The notes under the pieces were generated by a model. The model ran no database searches. It saw only the letters and a program-made list of their open reading frames with translations, and was not told the DNA's origin. A stretch of DNA of 64,000 bases from Fibrobacter succinogenes (lineage in GTDB: Bacteria; Fibrobacterota; Fibrobacteria; Fibrobacterales; Fibrobacteraceae): contig CADCGB010000011.1 of assembly GCA_902800815.1 (NCBI GenBank), positions 1-64,000 of the forward strand, in the 5' to 3' direction. The stretch's first letter is position 1; every line of letters begins with the position of its first letter. The translations under genes and the position numbers were made by a program. Positions 43,964 to 53,636 of the stretch are shown here, one piece after another.

Positions 43964-45439
43964 TTAGCCGATCAGAGCCTTACCCGGGAACACACTCATA
44001 GCGAGCAAGGCGATTGCAGAAATCGCGAGCGCAAACTTGAGCATGTAGGTAAACGCAGCCTGGGACTTGCAGCAGCAACACGTGCTTGCGCATTCAGTCT
44101 TGAACGGCATAAAGAGCACGTAGGCGATGCGCAGGTAGTAGACCGCAGCCACCAACGAGAGCGCGAAGGCGAATATCGCTATAGCGCCATGGCCCGCAGC
44201 GAACACGTCGGTAAAGAGTGCGAACTTCGCAAGGAAGCCTGCAACAGGCGGGAGGCCGGCGAGGCTTGCGAGGCACACCGTAGCACCGATTGCCACGAAC
44301 GGGTGCTTGCGACCCGCACCCTGCAGGTCATCGAGGTTCTCCTTGCGGTCACCCTTGCCCGAGAGGTAGGCGATACCCGTAAGGGCACCCGCACTTGCCA
44401 CGGCGTAGGTCACGAGGAAGTAGAACATGGCGCCGAGCTGCACCGTACCGTTCTTCAGGTAGCTCGGGACCAGGAGGCCGAGCACGATAAAACCAGCGTT
44501 CATCACAGCGGAGAACGCGAGGATACGGCGGATAGACTTCTGGGCAAGGCCGCTGAACGCACCGACAAGAATCGAGAGCACGGCGACCGCCACCACAAGG
44601 TAGAAGACCGACTTGGACTGTCCAGCGGCAGTAACCTGCTCGGAGAGGTTCCAGGCACCGGCGACACCGGCGCGGGTAACGAGCATGCCGAGCCACACGG
44701 AACCGAGGGCGGCGAGCGCACCCACCTTCACGACGGCAGCCATAAAGCCCGTGACCGCGACAGAAGCGCCCGTATAGACGTCAGCCACCCAGTAATGCAC
44801 CGGAGCGGCGCCCGCCTTGAACAGGAGCCCGAAAATAGTGAGCAGAATGCCAATCGCGTAGATCGGTTCACGGCCCTGCAAGATCAGCGCGCTGAAGTGG
44901 GTCGTGCCGGTAGCACCATAGACAAGCGCCACACCGTAGAGGAAAATGGCGCTGAAGATGGAGCCCGAGACAAAGTACTTGAACACGCCTTCGCCCGCGT
45001 TCGAATCCTTGCGGCGGATACCCACCAAGGCGTACACCGGGAAACTCGTGAGTTCCATGGCGATGAACAGCGAAACAAAGTCAATCGCCTGAGTCATGAG
45101 GAGCGCACCGCAAGCGGCAAGCAGCATAAGCCCGTAGGCCTCGCCACCCTTGTGGTCTTCGTGACCGAGGGTCCACTGCAAGCCAGAGATACCGAGGAGC
45201 GTACACAGGAGCACCGCAAGCCCGAGCAAGCGGCGAACCGGGTCCATGGCAAACAGGTCGTGACACGTATCGGTGGTCACGAGCGCGAACGACGCCATGC
45301 CCAGAGCCACGAATACGGCAGCAAACCAGGGGATAATCTTGTGCTTGTTATCGTCCTTGAGGAACGGTTCCATCACCAGGGTAGCAAGGGCACCGAGGGC
45401 GACAACGATTACCGGGAAAAAGTTAACGATACTAGTCAT
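43964..45439 (-). CDS. nuoN: NADH-quinone oxidoreductase subunit N
   Basis: A 491-residue antiporter-like subunit of the complex I membrane arm, with about fourteen hydrophobic segments. Recognisable parts are ELTSFPVYALVGIRRKDSN (with the conserved Glu of the fifth helix), GAAPVHYWVADVYTGAS (with the essential Lys-equivalent region) and AGLPPVAGFLAKFALF. It takes part in proton translocation. Last gene of the nuo operon; its start overlaps nuoM by 8 bases. A Cys-rich CASTCCCCKSQ loop near residue 450 is unusual. Confidence 0.94.
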   Translation of the reverse strand: MTSIVNFFPVIVVALGALATLVMEPFLKDDNKHKIIPWFAAVFVALGMASFALVTTDTCHDLFAMDPVRRLLGLAVLLCTLLGISGLQWTLGHEDHKGGEAYGLMLLAACGALLMTQAIDFVSLFIAMELTSFPVYALVGIRRKDSNAGEGVFKYFVSGSIFSAIFLYGVALVYGATGTTHFSALILQGREPIYAIGILLTIFGLLFKAGAAPVHYWVADVYTGASVAVTGFMAAVVKVGALAALGSVWLGMLVTRAGVAGAWNLSEQVTAAGQSKSVFYLVVAVAVLSILVGAFSGLAQKSIRRILAFSAVMNAGFIVLGLLVPSYLKNGTVQLGAMFYFLVTYAVASAGALTGIAYLSGKGDRKENLDDLQGAGRKHPFVAIGATVCLASLAGLPPVAGFLAKFALFTDVFAAGHGAIAIFAFALSLVAAVYYLRIAYVLFMPFKTECASTCCCCKSQAAFTYMLKFALAISAIALLAMSVFPGKALIG

Positions 45440-47228
45440 TGGAAGCCTCCTTCTCGTTCACCGGAGCGGCATCTGTCGCGGGGTGACCTTCCATTTCGGC
45501 GTCATTGATTTCGTAGTCCTTGTCTTCGACGCCGCGGACCTGAGTTTCTTCACGAGCCTGCTTCTCGAGAGCGAGAGCAGTCGAACGCGCGATGTTCGCC
45601 TCGGTCTCGATAACCTGCTTGATGAGTTCCTTGCGTTCTTCTTCGGAGAAGCCCGCCTGGATCAGCGAGGAATCGAGCTTTGCGATATCGCTAGAATTGA
45701 CGATGTGGGATTCGAGCGGTTCAACCTCGCCCTCTTCCTCTTCTTCGACCTCCTCCTCGATCACTTCTTCTGTGACCGCCGTTTCTTCAGCCTGCTCGGC
45801 TGCAGGGGCGTCATAGAGGTGCAGGGATTCCGTCACGAATGCCGGGTGGAAACCGAACGTGAGAAGCAGAACGAGCATTGTGCCGTAGGCAACACCCTCG
45901 AGGCCCGAGACCTTCACGCCTTCCTTGCATTCATGCTTCGCTTCGCCAAAGATAACCTTCTGGATAAAGCGGAGCACGTAGGCCGCCGAAAGGATCATGG
46001 AGAATCCCATGATGCCCGCGCAGACCGGGCTTAAGTCCCAGAGGGAAAGCAGCACGGTGAATTCGCCGACAAAGCCTGCCGTTCCGGGCACCGCAAGCGC
46101 CATGACGCCGGCCGCCCCGAACAGGAAGCTGAACGCGGGAGCCTTGTGGGCAAGGCCGCCCATCTCGTCGATATTGCGGGTACCCGTCATGCGTTCCGCA
46201 ACGCCAATCAAGAAGTACTGCACGCCTGCCGAAATACCGTGGGCCACCAGCAATACGAGCACTGCCGGGAGCATCGCCTCGGAGAGGCTGAACACGCCCG
46301 CGACCGCAATGCCCAAGTGGCTCATGGAGCTGAACGCGAGGAGTTTCTTGCCGTCGCGTGCACGGAGTGCCATCAGTGCGCCGTAGATTGCGGAGGCAAG
46401 GCCAAGCCACACCATCGTCGAAATCTCGGTCATGTTGAAGGGGAACACCGGGAGCACCCAGGCAATGAACCCGAACACGCCCGCCTTACTCATGGCACCC
46501 GTAAGGATAGCCGAGAGCGGAGCCGGAGCCTCGGAGTAGGTAATCGCCTGCCAGCCGTGGAACGGGAAAATCGGAGTCTTCACGATGAAGGCGAGCAAGA
46601 AGCAAATCAACAGCACAAGTTGCGTCGCCTCGGGCAGGCCCTGCACCGCAAGCGCAATCGAGAGCAACAGCGAGTTATCCGCAAACGTGAGCAGGTACCA
46701 GAGTGCCACCATCATCGGGGCAGAACCGACCAGCGTGTAGATCGCGAACGTCATGGCCGCTTCCTTGCGCTTTTCGCCGCCGAAGCTTGCGATAAGCACT
46801 GCAGCCGGAATCACCATTGCCTCGAAGAAGAAGAAGAACAGCACAGCGTCGGCGGCAAGGAACGTACCGTTCATCGCACCCATCAAGGAGAAAATCCCGA
46901 TGGCGAAGTTGCGGTAGTTCATCCCAAGGAGCCCGCGTGCAGAAACGAGGGCCACGAGCGAAAGCCCGCAAGAGAGGAACACCATCCAGGCGCCCAGACC
47001 GTGGCTGTAGAGGTAGTAGTAAGTGGGGCCCTTGCAGCCAGGAATCCAGAACCATTCCATAGGAGTGGTAGCGATGTTCCCGCCCGCAACAAGAGCGATA
47101 GAAAGCCCGAGGAATGCAACGGCAAAGAGGATTGCCATGCGGGTAGCCGACCTGAAGTCTTCCTTGGAGTTGAGAACCATCAGGATGGCGGCAACAAACG
47201 GGGCAAAGACAAGGAGATGCAAAAGCAT
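45432..47228 (-). CDS. nuoM: NADH-quinone oxidoreductase subunit M with acidic C-terminal extension
   Basis: A 598-residue subunit, against about 490-510 in most bacteria. The first 470 residues are the antiporter-like membrane part (FFFFEAMVIPAAVLIASFGG, TPIFPFHGWQAITYSEAPAP, FSSMSHLGIAVAGVFSL, GTAGFVGEFTVLL). From about 475 a soluble tail is added: a run of glutamates (EEVIEEEVEEEEEGEVEP, 487-504), then a helical segment (FSEEERKELIKQVIETEA) and an acidic end. It is not part of known NuoM proteins. Overlaps nuoL by 1 base and nuoN by 8. Confidence 0.93.
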   Translation of the reverse strand: MLLHLLVFAPFVAAILMVLNSKEDFRSATRMAILFAVAFLGLSIALVAGGNIATTPMEWFWIPGCKGPTYYYLYSHGLGAWMVFLSCGLSLVALVSARGLLGMNYRNFAIGIFSLMGAMNGTFLAADAVLFFFFFEAMVIPAAVLIASFGGEKRKEAAMTFAIYTLVGSAPMMVALWYLLTFADNSLLLSIALAVQGLPEATQLVLLICFLLAFIVKTPIFPFHGWQAITYSEAPAPLSAILTGAMSKAGVFGFIAWVLPVFPFNMTEISTMVWLGLASAIYGALMALRARDGKKLLAFSSMSHLGIAVAGVFSLSEAMLPAVLVLLVAHGISAGVQYFLIGVAERMTGTRNIDEMGGLAHKAPAFSFLFGAAGVMALAVPGTAGFVGEFTVLLSLWDLSPVCAGIMGFSMILSAAYVLRFIQKVIFGEAKHECKEGVKVSGLEGVAYGTMLVLLLTFGFHPAFVTESLHLYDAPAAEQAEETAVTEEVIEEEVEEEEEGEVEPLESHIVNSSDIAKLDSSLIQAGFSEEERKELIKQVIETEANIARSTALALEKQAREETQVRGVEDKDYEINDAEMEGHPATDAAPVNEKEASND

Positions 47229-49261
47229 TAGACCAAACCTCCAGTCAAGAGAACAACAAGCACAAGGAGCGCTACGCCGAACAAACTAAGCGTGAGCTGC
47301 AAGCGAACCTTGCGAACCTGGAACACGGTCGCACCGTCGCCCACAATGGAGACAATTGCGGAGATTGTCCACTGGAACGCCTGCAACACCTTGTCAACAA
47401 CCACGTCGCAGATCCAGGCAACAATAAGCACAGCCTTGATAAAGAACAGGTGCACGTAATCCCACAGGAACGTCCAACCCTTGGCATAGCCCTCGGGAGC
47501 GGTAGAAGCGCCCTTCACGGACGGGATGTGGGCCTTGCCCCAGCCCTTCCAGGCAACGAACATGCCGAAGAGGGCAGCGAGCGTACCGAGTGCCGCAAAG
47601 AGCATCGGGTTCACGTGAGTCGTGATGCGCGGGATGAATTCCTCGAGCATCATGTCGGGGTTAAACATACGTGCGGGGTCGAACGCCTGTGCGGCGCTAA
47701 GCACCGGAGCAAGTGTATCGGCAAAGAACGTGATGCCGATGGATTCCGCCCACAGGTAACCCGCGAAGATGGAACCAAACGTCAGCACGATCATCGGGAT
47801 AAGCATCACGGCAGGAGCCTCGTGGATGTGCGATTCGGTTTCCTTGTCGCCACGGTACTCGCCGAAGAACGTCATGATGATGAGGCGGCCCATGTACACC
47901 GCAGTGATAACCGCAGTGAAGAGGCCCGTGACATAGAAAATCTTGTTCATGGGAACGGCGCCATCGGCAAGCCAGGTTCCCGTGAATACCCAGTTGCAGT
48001 TCGTGAAGATGCGTTCAAGGATCAGGTCCTTGGACCAGAAGCCCGCAAATCCCGGGAAGCCGACTATCGCGAGGAACGCAAAGATCATCACGCAGGCCGT
48101 CACCGGAGTCTTCTTGATCATGCCACCCATACGGCGCATGTCCTGCTCGCCCGCAAGCGCGTGGATAACCGCACCCGCACCGAGGAAGAGAGACGCCTTG
48201 AAGAAGGCGTGAGTGAACACGTGGAAGATGGAGGCATCGAACGCAGATACGCCCGCAGCCATGAACATGTAACCGAGCTGGCTAATCGTGGAGTAGGCAA
48301 GCACCTTCTTGATATCGTTCTGGAACAGGCCAGCAAAGGCAGCCCAGAAGGCGGTCAAGGCACCCACCACCAGGATGAGGTTAAGCACGTCGGGGCAGAG
48401 CACAAACATGTTGGAAAGGCGTGCCACCAGGTACACACCGCTGGTCACCATTGTCGCGGCATGGATGAGGGCCGAAACCGGAGTCGGACCCGCCATGGCA
48501 TCGGGCAACCAGGTCAGGAGCGGAATCTGCGCGGACTTGCCGGTGCAACCCACAAAGAAGAGGACTGCGGCAAGCGAGAGCATCGGGAGCACGAGCTCCA
48601 CATGACCGCCAGCGATAAGCATCTGGATAAACTGATTGAGCAAGTCGTAGTTGAGGGCGCCAGCACCGCCAATCGTGATAAGGCAGAGCATACCGAGCAA
48701 GAAGCCGATATCGCCCACGCGGTTCACGATGAAGGCCTTGTTGGCAGCCTTGCAGTTCTTGAGGTCCTTGTTCCAGAAACCGATGAGCAGGTAGGAGCAG
48801 AGTCCCACGCCTTCCCAACCGAGGAAGGTGAGCATCAGGTTGTCAGAAAGCACCAGCACGATCATGCTGAACAGGAACAGGTTGATGTAGGCGAAGAAGC
48901 GGGCAAAGCCACGATCGCCGTGCATGTAACCGATGGAGTACAGCGCGATAAGCGTGCCGATACCCGTCACGAACAGGAGCATGATGCGGGAAAGGCCGTC
49001 GAACAGGAATCCGATATCCACCTTCAGGAGGGGAATATCAATCCAGTTGCAAATCGTCTCGCGGATGCCGGAATCGGGCATGGTAGACGCGAGGGCCACA
49101 ACGCACACGAACGACATCGCCGGGAGCAGCACGGCAATCGCACCCACGATACCTTCGGGAGCGCCCTTCTTATTCGGAGAAGACGCAACGGCGATGCTCG
49201 CGAGGATGATGGTTCCGAGCAGCGGGAAAAGCGGAATGAGCCATAAAGGAATATTCGTCAT
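47228..49261 (-). CDS. nuoL: NADH-quinone oxidoreductase subunit L
   Basis: A 677-residue subunit, the largest antiporter-like protein of complex I, with its long lateral helix near the C-terminus. Conserved parts: FLGWEGVGLCSYLLIGFW, CTGKSAQIPLLTWLPDAMAG, GPTPVSALIHAATMVTSGVY, and STISQLGYMFMAAGVSAFD. It contributes to proton pumping and ties the membrane arm together. Length is slightly above average. The stop overlaps the nuoM start by one base, and the start is one base past the nuoK stop. Confidence 0.96.
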   Translation of the reverse strand: MTNIPLWLIPLFPLLGTIILASIAVASSPNKKGAPEGIVGAIAVLLPAMSFVCVVALASTMPDSGIRETICNWIDIPLLKVDIGFLFDGLSRIMLLFVTGIGTLIALYSIGYMHGDRGFARFFAYINLFLFSMIVLVLSDNLMLTFLGWEGVGLCSYLLIGFWNKDLKNCKAANKAFIVNRVGDIGFLLGMLCLITIGGAGALNYDLLNQFIQMLIAGGHVELVLPMLSLAAVLFFVGCTGKSAQIPLLTWLPDAMAGPTPVSALIHAATMVTSGVYLVARLSNMFVLCPDVLNLILVVGALTAFWAAFAGLFQNDIKKVLAYSTISQLGYMFMAAGVSAFDASIFHVFTHAFFKASLFLGAGAVIHALAGEQDMRRMGGMIKKTPVTACVMIFAFLAIVGFPGFAGFWSKDLILERIFTNCNWVFTGTWLADGAVPMNKIFYVTGLFTAVITAVYMGRLIIMTFFGEYRGDKETESHIHEAPAVMLIPMIVLTFGSIFAGYLWAESIGITFFADTLAPVLSAAQAFDPARMFNPDMMLEEFIPRITTHVNPMLFAALGTLAALFGMFVAWKGWGKAHIPSVKGASTAPEGYAKGWTFLWDYVHLFFIKAVLIVAWICDVVVDKVLQAFQWTISAIVSIVGDGATVFQVRKVRLQLTLSLFGVALLVLVVLLTGGLV

Positions 49262-49262
49262 C

Positions 49263-49577
49263 TTAGCCCCTCATATCGGAATAGGTGTCGGCATCGATAC
49301 TTTCGCGGTTGCGGAAGATAAAGATGACCATGGCGAAACCCACGCACGCCTCGGCGGCGGCAATGGCGATGGAGAACAGCGGAATGATCTGGCCCGCGAC
49401 ACTCATGGTATCGGGGAGCGTCTTCGCGAAGCCCACGAAGGAGAGGTTCACCGCGTTCAGGGCAAGTTCAATGCCCATAAGCACAAAGAACAGGTTCCGC
49501 CTAGAAATAGCCACCATGATGCCGATGGCAAAAAGCGCCAGGGCAAGCAGCTGGATGAAAATGGGTTGGAGTTCCAT
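49263..49577 (-). CDS. nuoK: NADH-quinone oxidoreductase subunit K
   Basis: A 104-residue subunit with three transmembrane helices. The two conserved membrane glutamates are in MGIELALNAVNL (Glu36) and AAAEACVGFA (about Glu72). They form part of the proton path between the quinone site and the antiporter subunits. Size is standard. It overlaps nuoJ by one base. Confidence 0.95.
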   Translation of the reverse strand: MELQPIFIQLLALALFAIGIMVAISRRNLFFVLMGIELALNAVNLSFVGFAKTLPDTMSVAGQIIPLFSIAIAAAEACVGFAMVIFIFRNRESIDADTYSDMRG

Positions 49578-50119
49578 CAGTGTTTATCCTCCATATTTTC
49601 AGATTCAACGGATCCGAGACGCTTCTTCGCGAGAAGCACCGCAGCCACCATCGCAGAGAGCAGCAACAGGCCAAGGATCTCGAAGAGGACGAAGTAGCCG
49701 GGGCCGGTCTGAGCCACGTCGAAGAGGGTCTTGGACGTGAGGGCGACAGAGCCGCGAAGCGTCGTCGTATCGAACGCGAGCGGGCTACGCACCAGCGCAA
49801 AGCCAACGAGGCCAGCGAGCACGATAACCGCAGGGATAATAAAGAGTGACACCTTGTCGAACATCGGAGTCTTGGAATCGCGGGCACCGTTCAGCACCAT
49901 GATGACAAACGTAACGAGCATCATGATTGCACCGGCGTAAACCATGACCTGCACGACACCCAGGAACGGGCTACCGATAAGGCCGTAGATACCGGCGAGC
50001 GAGACCATCGAAACGATGAGCGAAAGGCCACCGTAAAGAGGATGACGGCTCAGGAGCACGCATGCAGCGGCACCGAGCGTAATCACCGCGAGAATGATGA
50101 AATAAATCAGGGCTAACAT
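49577..50119 (-). CDS. nuoJ: NADH-quinone oxidoreductase subunit J
   Basis: A 180-residue membrane subunit with five hydrophobic segments. The conserved VVQVMVYAGAIMMLVTFVIM in helix 3, whose rotation is part of the coupling mechanism, is present, and PLYGGLSLIVSMVSLAGIYG precedes it. The C-terminus (KKRLGSVESENMEDKH) is charged and cytoplasmic. It overlaps nuoI and nuoK by one base each. Confidence 0.95.
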   Translation of the reverse strand: MLALIYFIILAVITLGAAACVLLSRHPLYGGLSLIVSMVSLAGIYGLIGSPFLGVVQVMVYAGAIMMLVTFVIMVLNGARDSKTPMFDKVSLFIIPAVIVLAGLVGFALVRSPLAFDTTTLRGSVALTSKTLFDVAQTGPGYFVLFEILGLLLLSAMVAAVLLAKKRLGSVESENMEDKH

Positions 50120-50685
50120 TACTTAACCTCCATTCCCCAGACCTTTCTGGCCTCGGCGTTCTTGGTACCGCCCGGAGCCACCTGGCTCTGTTCGTCGTCC
50201 GGGTAATCCTTCGGATCCCAGTTAGTGAGGTCCTCGAGGTGGGCGACAAACTCCTCGCGGGAGCGGTGTTCAAAGGAAATCTTCTTCGTGTCCATGCGCA
50301 ACGCATCCACCGGGCAGGCTTCTGCACAGAGGCCGCAGAACACGCAGGTCAGGTGGTCGATGTCGAAGCGCTTGACCTTCTTCTCGATGCGCGGGTCATC
50401 GCTGGCCGTTGCCTCGATAAAGATGCAGTGGGCCGGGCAGGCAGCCGCGCACATGCCGCAGGCGACACAGCGCGGAGAACCATCGGGGCGCAACATCAGG
50501 CGGTGCTTGGCACGATAGGTATTGCGGACTTCCGGCTGGCCTTCCGGGTAAGAAATCGTCGGGAGTTCTTCGTAGCGGAACAGACCGCGGGCAGCGTGCT
50601 TGAGAGTCGTGAACAAGCCACGCAGAGCCTCGAAAATGTAGAGGCGCTCGCCCCAGGTCATGGGTTTCTGTTTAATAACGCGCAT
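50119..50685 (-). CDS. nuoI: NADH-quinone oxidoreductase subunit I
   Basis: A 188-residue iron-sulfur subunit that carries clusters N6a and N6b. The two ferredoxin motifs are CVACGMCAAACPAHCI and CVFCGLCAEACPVDAL. It passes electrons towards NuoB. The N-terminal amphipathic part (ERLYIFEALRGLFTTLKH) and the length fit the family. The C-terminus (after about 150) is longer than in E. coli and ends EARKVWGMEVK. Confidence 0.96.
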   Translation of the reverse strand: MRVIKQKPMTWGERLYIFEALRGLFTTLKHAARGLFRYEELPTISYPEGQPEVRNTYRAKHRLMLRPDGSPRCVACGMCAAACPAHCIFIEATASDDPRIEKKVKRFDIDHLTCVFCGLCAEACPVDALRMDTKKISFEHRSREEFVAHLEDLTNWDPKDYPDDEQSQVAPGGTKNAEARKVWGMEVK

Positions 50686-52040
50686 TAGTTACCTCCTACA
50701 AGCTTCGCGATGACCGCAGTCACCACAAGGTTGATGAGGGCGATATTCAGAATAATCTTCCAGCCGAGGCTCATCACGTGGTCATAGCGGAAGCGCGGGA
50801 GTGTCCAGCGCACCCAGATCCACACCCAGCAGAAGATCACGCTCTTGACCACGAGCACGAGCAGGTGGATGAGCGCGGTTCCGAGGGCAGTCGAGAGGCT
50901 GCCGACGGCGACGCCGCCGATAACCATGGACTGCGGATTGTAGAAGAACCAGGCGAAGAAGGCGAGAATCACGAGCACCACGACAGCGGCCCATGCCACA
51001 ATGTTGTAGAGTTTGTATTCACGCAGGATCTCGAAACGGTTCGTAAGATTCGTCGCAGCGAGCTTCTTGGAGTAGCGGTGAATCATGTGCAAGAAGGCAA
51101 GTGCCAGGAATGCGAGCACGCCGCATAGCACCGTGAGGGAGCCGCCCATGTGGGCCTGCATTGTCTCGGTCGTGATGAACGGCACCGAGTAGCCACCCAG
51201 GAAGAGTGTTGCAATAAGGAAGCTGTTGATGCAGATGTGCGAGTATTCACCCATGTAGAACAGGCCGAACTGCATGGCGCCGTATTCGGTATGGTAACCG
51301 GCGACCAGTTCGGGCTCGCCTTCGGCGACGTCGAACGGGGCGCGGCCGGTTTCGGCGATACTTGCAATCAGGAAGCAGAAGAACGCCACCGGCTGGGCAA
51401 CGATACCCCAAACGTGGTGTTCCTGCCAGCTAACGATATCGGTCAGGTTGAAGGAACCCGCGAGGAGCAGGATGCCCATCATAGAGAGGCCGAGGCACAC
51501 TTCGTAACTGATGGTCATGGAACTCGTACGCAGCGCACCGAGGAAGCTGTACTTGGACTTGGAAGCCCAACCGGCCAATACGGCGCCAAACGCGGAGAGC
51601 GAACTGAAACCGAACAGCAGGAGCACACCCACGTCGGAATCGATGATGGAGCCCGGGATGCGGACCATCTGGCCGCCCCATTCGAACACCATCGGGCCAA
51701 ACCACGGAATCACGCAGGGGCTCAGGAACACGATGGCAAACGGGATTGCCGGAGCCACGTAGTAGAGCACCTTGTTCACGCCCGCGGGGGCGAACATTTC
51801 CTTGAAGAACAGCTTGGTACCGTCGCACATGTTCTGTACGTAACCGAGCAAGCGGATCTTGCCGAAGTACGGAATCTTGATGTACGAGCGGTTCGGGCCC
51901 TGACGGTCCTGCATGAAGCCCGCACCACGACGTTCCATCGGGATAAGGAGAAGGATATACAGCACCGGCACGAAGCAGAAGGCGAACTTCGCAATCGTGA
52001 TGAGCCATTCTATCCAGGTTTTGGATTCAATAATATCCAT
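50685..52040 (-). CDS. nuoH: NADH-quinone oxidoreductase subunit H
   Basis: A 451-residue membrane subunit that forms the quinone chamber together with NuoB and NuoD. The signature PMERRGAGFMQDRQGPNR and the loop FCFLIASIAETGRAPFDVAE with EPELVAGYHTEYG are typical. It is longer than most NuoH (about 320-400) because of extra hydrophobic sequence in the middle and at the C-terminus (LIHLLVLVVKSVIFCWVWIW). It overlaps nuoG and nuoI by one base each. Confidence 0.95.
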   Translation of the reverse strand: MDIIESKTWIEWLITIAKFAFCFVPVLYILLLIPMERRGAGFMQDRQGPNRSYIKIPYFGKIRLLGYVQNMCDGTKLFFKEMFAPAGVNKVLYYVAPAIPFAIVFLSPCVIPWFGPMVFEWGGQMVRIPGSIIDSDVGVLLLFGFSSLSAFGAVLAGWASKSKYSFLGALRTSSMTISYEVCLGLSMMGILLLAGSFNLTDIVSWQEHHVWGIVAQPVAFFCFLIASIAETGRAPFDVAEGEPELVAGYHTEYGAMQFGLFYMGEYSHICINSFLIATLFLGGYSVPFITTETMQAHMGGSLTVLCGVLAFLALAFLHMIHRYSKKLAATNLTNRFEILREYKLYNIVAWAAVVVLVILAFFAWFFYNPQSMVIGGVAVGSLSTALGTALIHLLVLVVKSVIFCWVWIWVRWTLPRFRYDHVMSLGWKIILNIALINLVVTAVIAKLVGGN

Positions 52041-53632
52041 TATGCTTCACCTCCTTCGAGGAGTTTGCCTGTACTCTTGATCGCATCGTACGTGAGCCCG
52101 GCGAGGACCGGCGCATACTCGCCCGCCTTCTTGAAGGCGTCGGCTGCGGCCTCGAACTTGGAACCGGCCATGTAAGATACCACCTGGTAGGCAGCCCAGA
52201 GATTCTCGTCGGGGCAAACCGGGCAGGCGTTCAGTTTCTGCAGCATGTTGAGGCTGTTCACCATCGTGCCCTGGACTTCGCTCCAGTGGCGGACACCCAT
52301 CGCGATGGTCGCCTTCTTCGCGGTCGCATCGTCGAACGGGGTAATGGCGACGCGGCAGTTGATCTTCTCGAGAACACCAGCCGCAGCCGGGTCCTCGCCG
52401 AACAGGTCAGCGTTCACCGTCACGAGGGTCTCAAATTCGGAGGCGCGCTTCATGAAGTCAGCCACATCGGCAAAGCCCAGGAGCTTCATGCCGGCGCGGT
52501 TCGCCACCGGGTCACCGCTCTTCGCGATACCGTCGGGAGCGTCAACCTTCAGGAGGGAGCCGCCGAAGATTTCTGCGCGGTCACCCAGTTTTTCCTTGAG
52601 CATGCGGATTGCGGCGAGGTCTTCCAGCGTGCAGGTACCGCCCGCAACGATGGCAATCTTGCCATTCCCAAATGCAGGAGTATGCACTTCCATAGACGGG
52701 AGACGGTTCTTGTCGAATTCCTGGAACGCGAGGCGGCTCGTGTTAGAGAGCCAGCTGCGGTTCACCACCGGGTTGCAGCGCGGCATCACGCGGTAGATGT
52801 GGCCGTCAGCATAGTCGAGCCAGATATTCGCGCCGAGGGAATCGTCCATCGAGACCGTCGGCGTGTGAGAAAGGAGCCATACGCGCTTCTGGAAGCGGAA
52901 GTACTTCGCTGTCATCGCACCCACGGGGCACACGTCCGTCACGCACAGGTCGTATTCGTGATCGAGCTTTTCGCCCGGGAACGTGGTGATGTAGGTGTGG
53001 TCGGCACGGCCGGCGAGCTGCAGCTGTTCGGAACCGGCGATGCTACGCATAAAGCGCACGCAACGGTCGCACTGCACGCAGCGTTCTTCGTCGAGCAACA
53101 CACGGGGGCCAAGGTCCACGTGCTTGCCGCCACGGAGCTGGCCCTTCGCATCGATAAACTGATGCTCCGGATTGCCGTGGTAGTTCTTGCCGTATTCGGG
53201 GCGCATGCGGGATTCGTTCTGACCCGCTTCCATGTAGTTCTCTTGCAGGGTGCACTCGCCCGCCTTGTCGCAGATGGGGCAATCGAGCGGGTGGTTCACC
53301 AGCATAAATTCCTGGGTGGCCTTGCGGGCGTTCTTCACGCGGGCACTGGATGCCGGCGTGTAGATTTTCATACCCGGAGAAACCGGCGTGTAGCATGCAA
53401 TCACAAGCATGCGGCCACGCGGGCCTTCCTGTTCCACCAGGCACTGGCGGCAGTTACCCGATACCGGGAGGTAAGGATGGTAACATACGTGAGGAGTTTC
53501 AATCCCGACAGCCTTGAGGGCCTCGAGGAGGTTCGTATCGCCAGGAACCATCACCGGCTTGTCGTCCACGAAGATTTCCACCTTCGGGCTGTTCTCGGTC
53601 GGGAGTTTCGGCATGTTGTAGTAGTTACTCAT
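52040..53632 (-). CDS. nuoG: NADH-quinone oxidoreductase subunit G (short form)
   Basis: A 530-residue subunit. The frame opens at 53704, but MSNYYNMPKL at 53632, four bases after nuoF, is the likely start. The N-terminal ferredoxin domain has CYHPYLPVSGNCRQCLVE, then HPLDCPICDKAGECTLQENY and the 4Fe-4S motif RCVQCDRCVRF. The later part resembles the molybdopterin-oxidoreductase fold but is much shorter than in E. coli NuoG (over 900 residues). It relays electrons from NuoE/NuoF to NuoI. Part of the NADH module, so this complex should oxidise NADH and not only ferredoxin. Confidence 0.92.
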   Translation of the reverse strand: MSNYYNMPKLPTENSPKVEIFVDDKPVMVPGDTNLLEALKAVGIETPHVCYHPYLPVSGNCRQCLVEQEGPRGRMLVIACYTPVSPGMKIYTPASSARVKNARKATQEFMLVNHPLDCPICDKAGECTLQENYMEAGQNESRMRPEYGKNYHGNPEHQFIDAKGQLRGGKHVDLGPRVLLDEERCVQCDRCVRFMRSIAGSEQLQLAGRADHTYITTFPGEKLDHEYDLCVTDVCPVGAMTAKYFRFQKRVWLLSHTPTVSMDDSLGANIWLDYADGHIYRVMPRCNPVVNRSWLSNTSRLAFQEFDKNRLPSMEVHTPAFGNGKIAIVAGGTCTLEDLAAIRMLKEKLGDRAEIFGGSLLKVDAPDGIAKSGDPVANRAGMKLLGFADVADFMKRASEFETLVTVNADLFGEDPAAAGVLEKINCRVAITPFDDATAKKATIAMGVRHWSEVQGTMVNSLNMLQKLNACPVCPDENLWAAYQVVSYMAGSKFEAAADAFKKAGEYAPVLAGLTYDAIKSTGKLLEGGEA

Positions 53633-53636
53633 ATTA

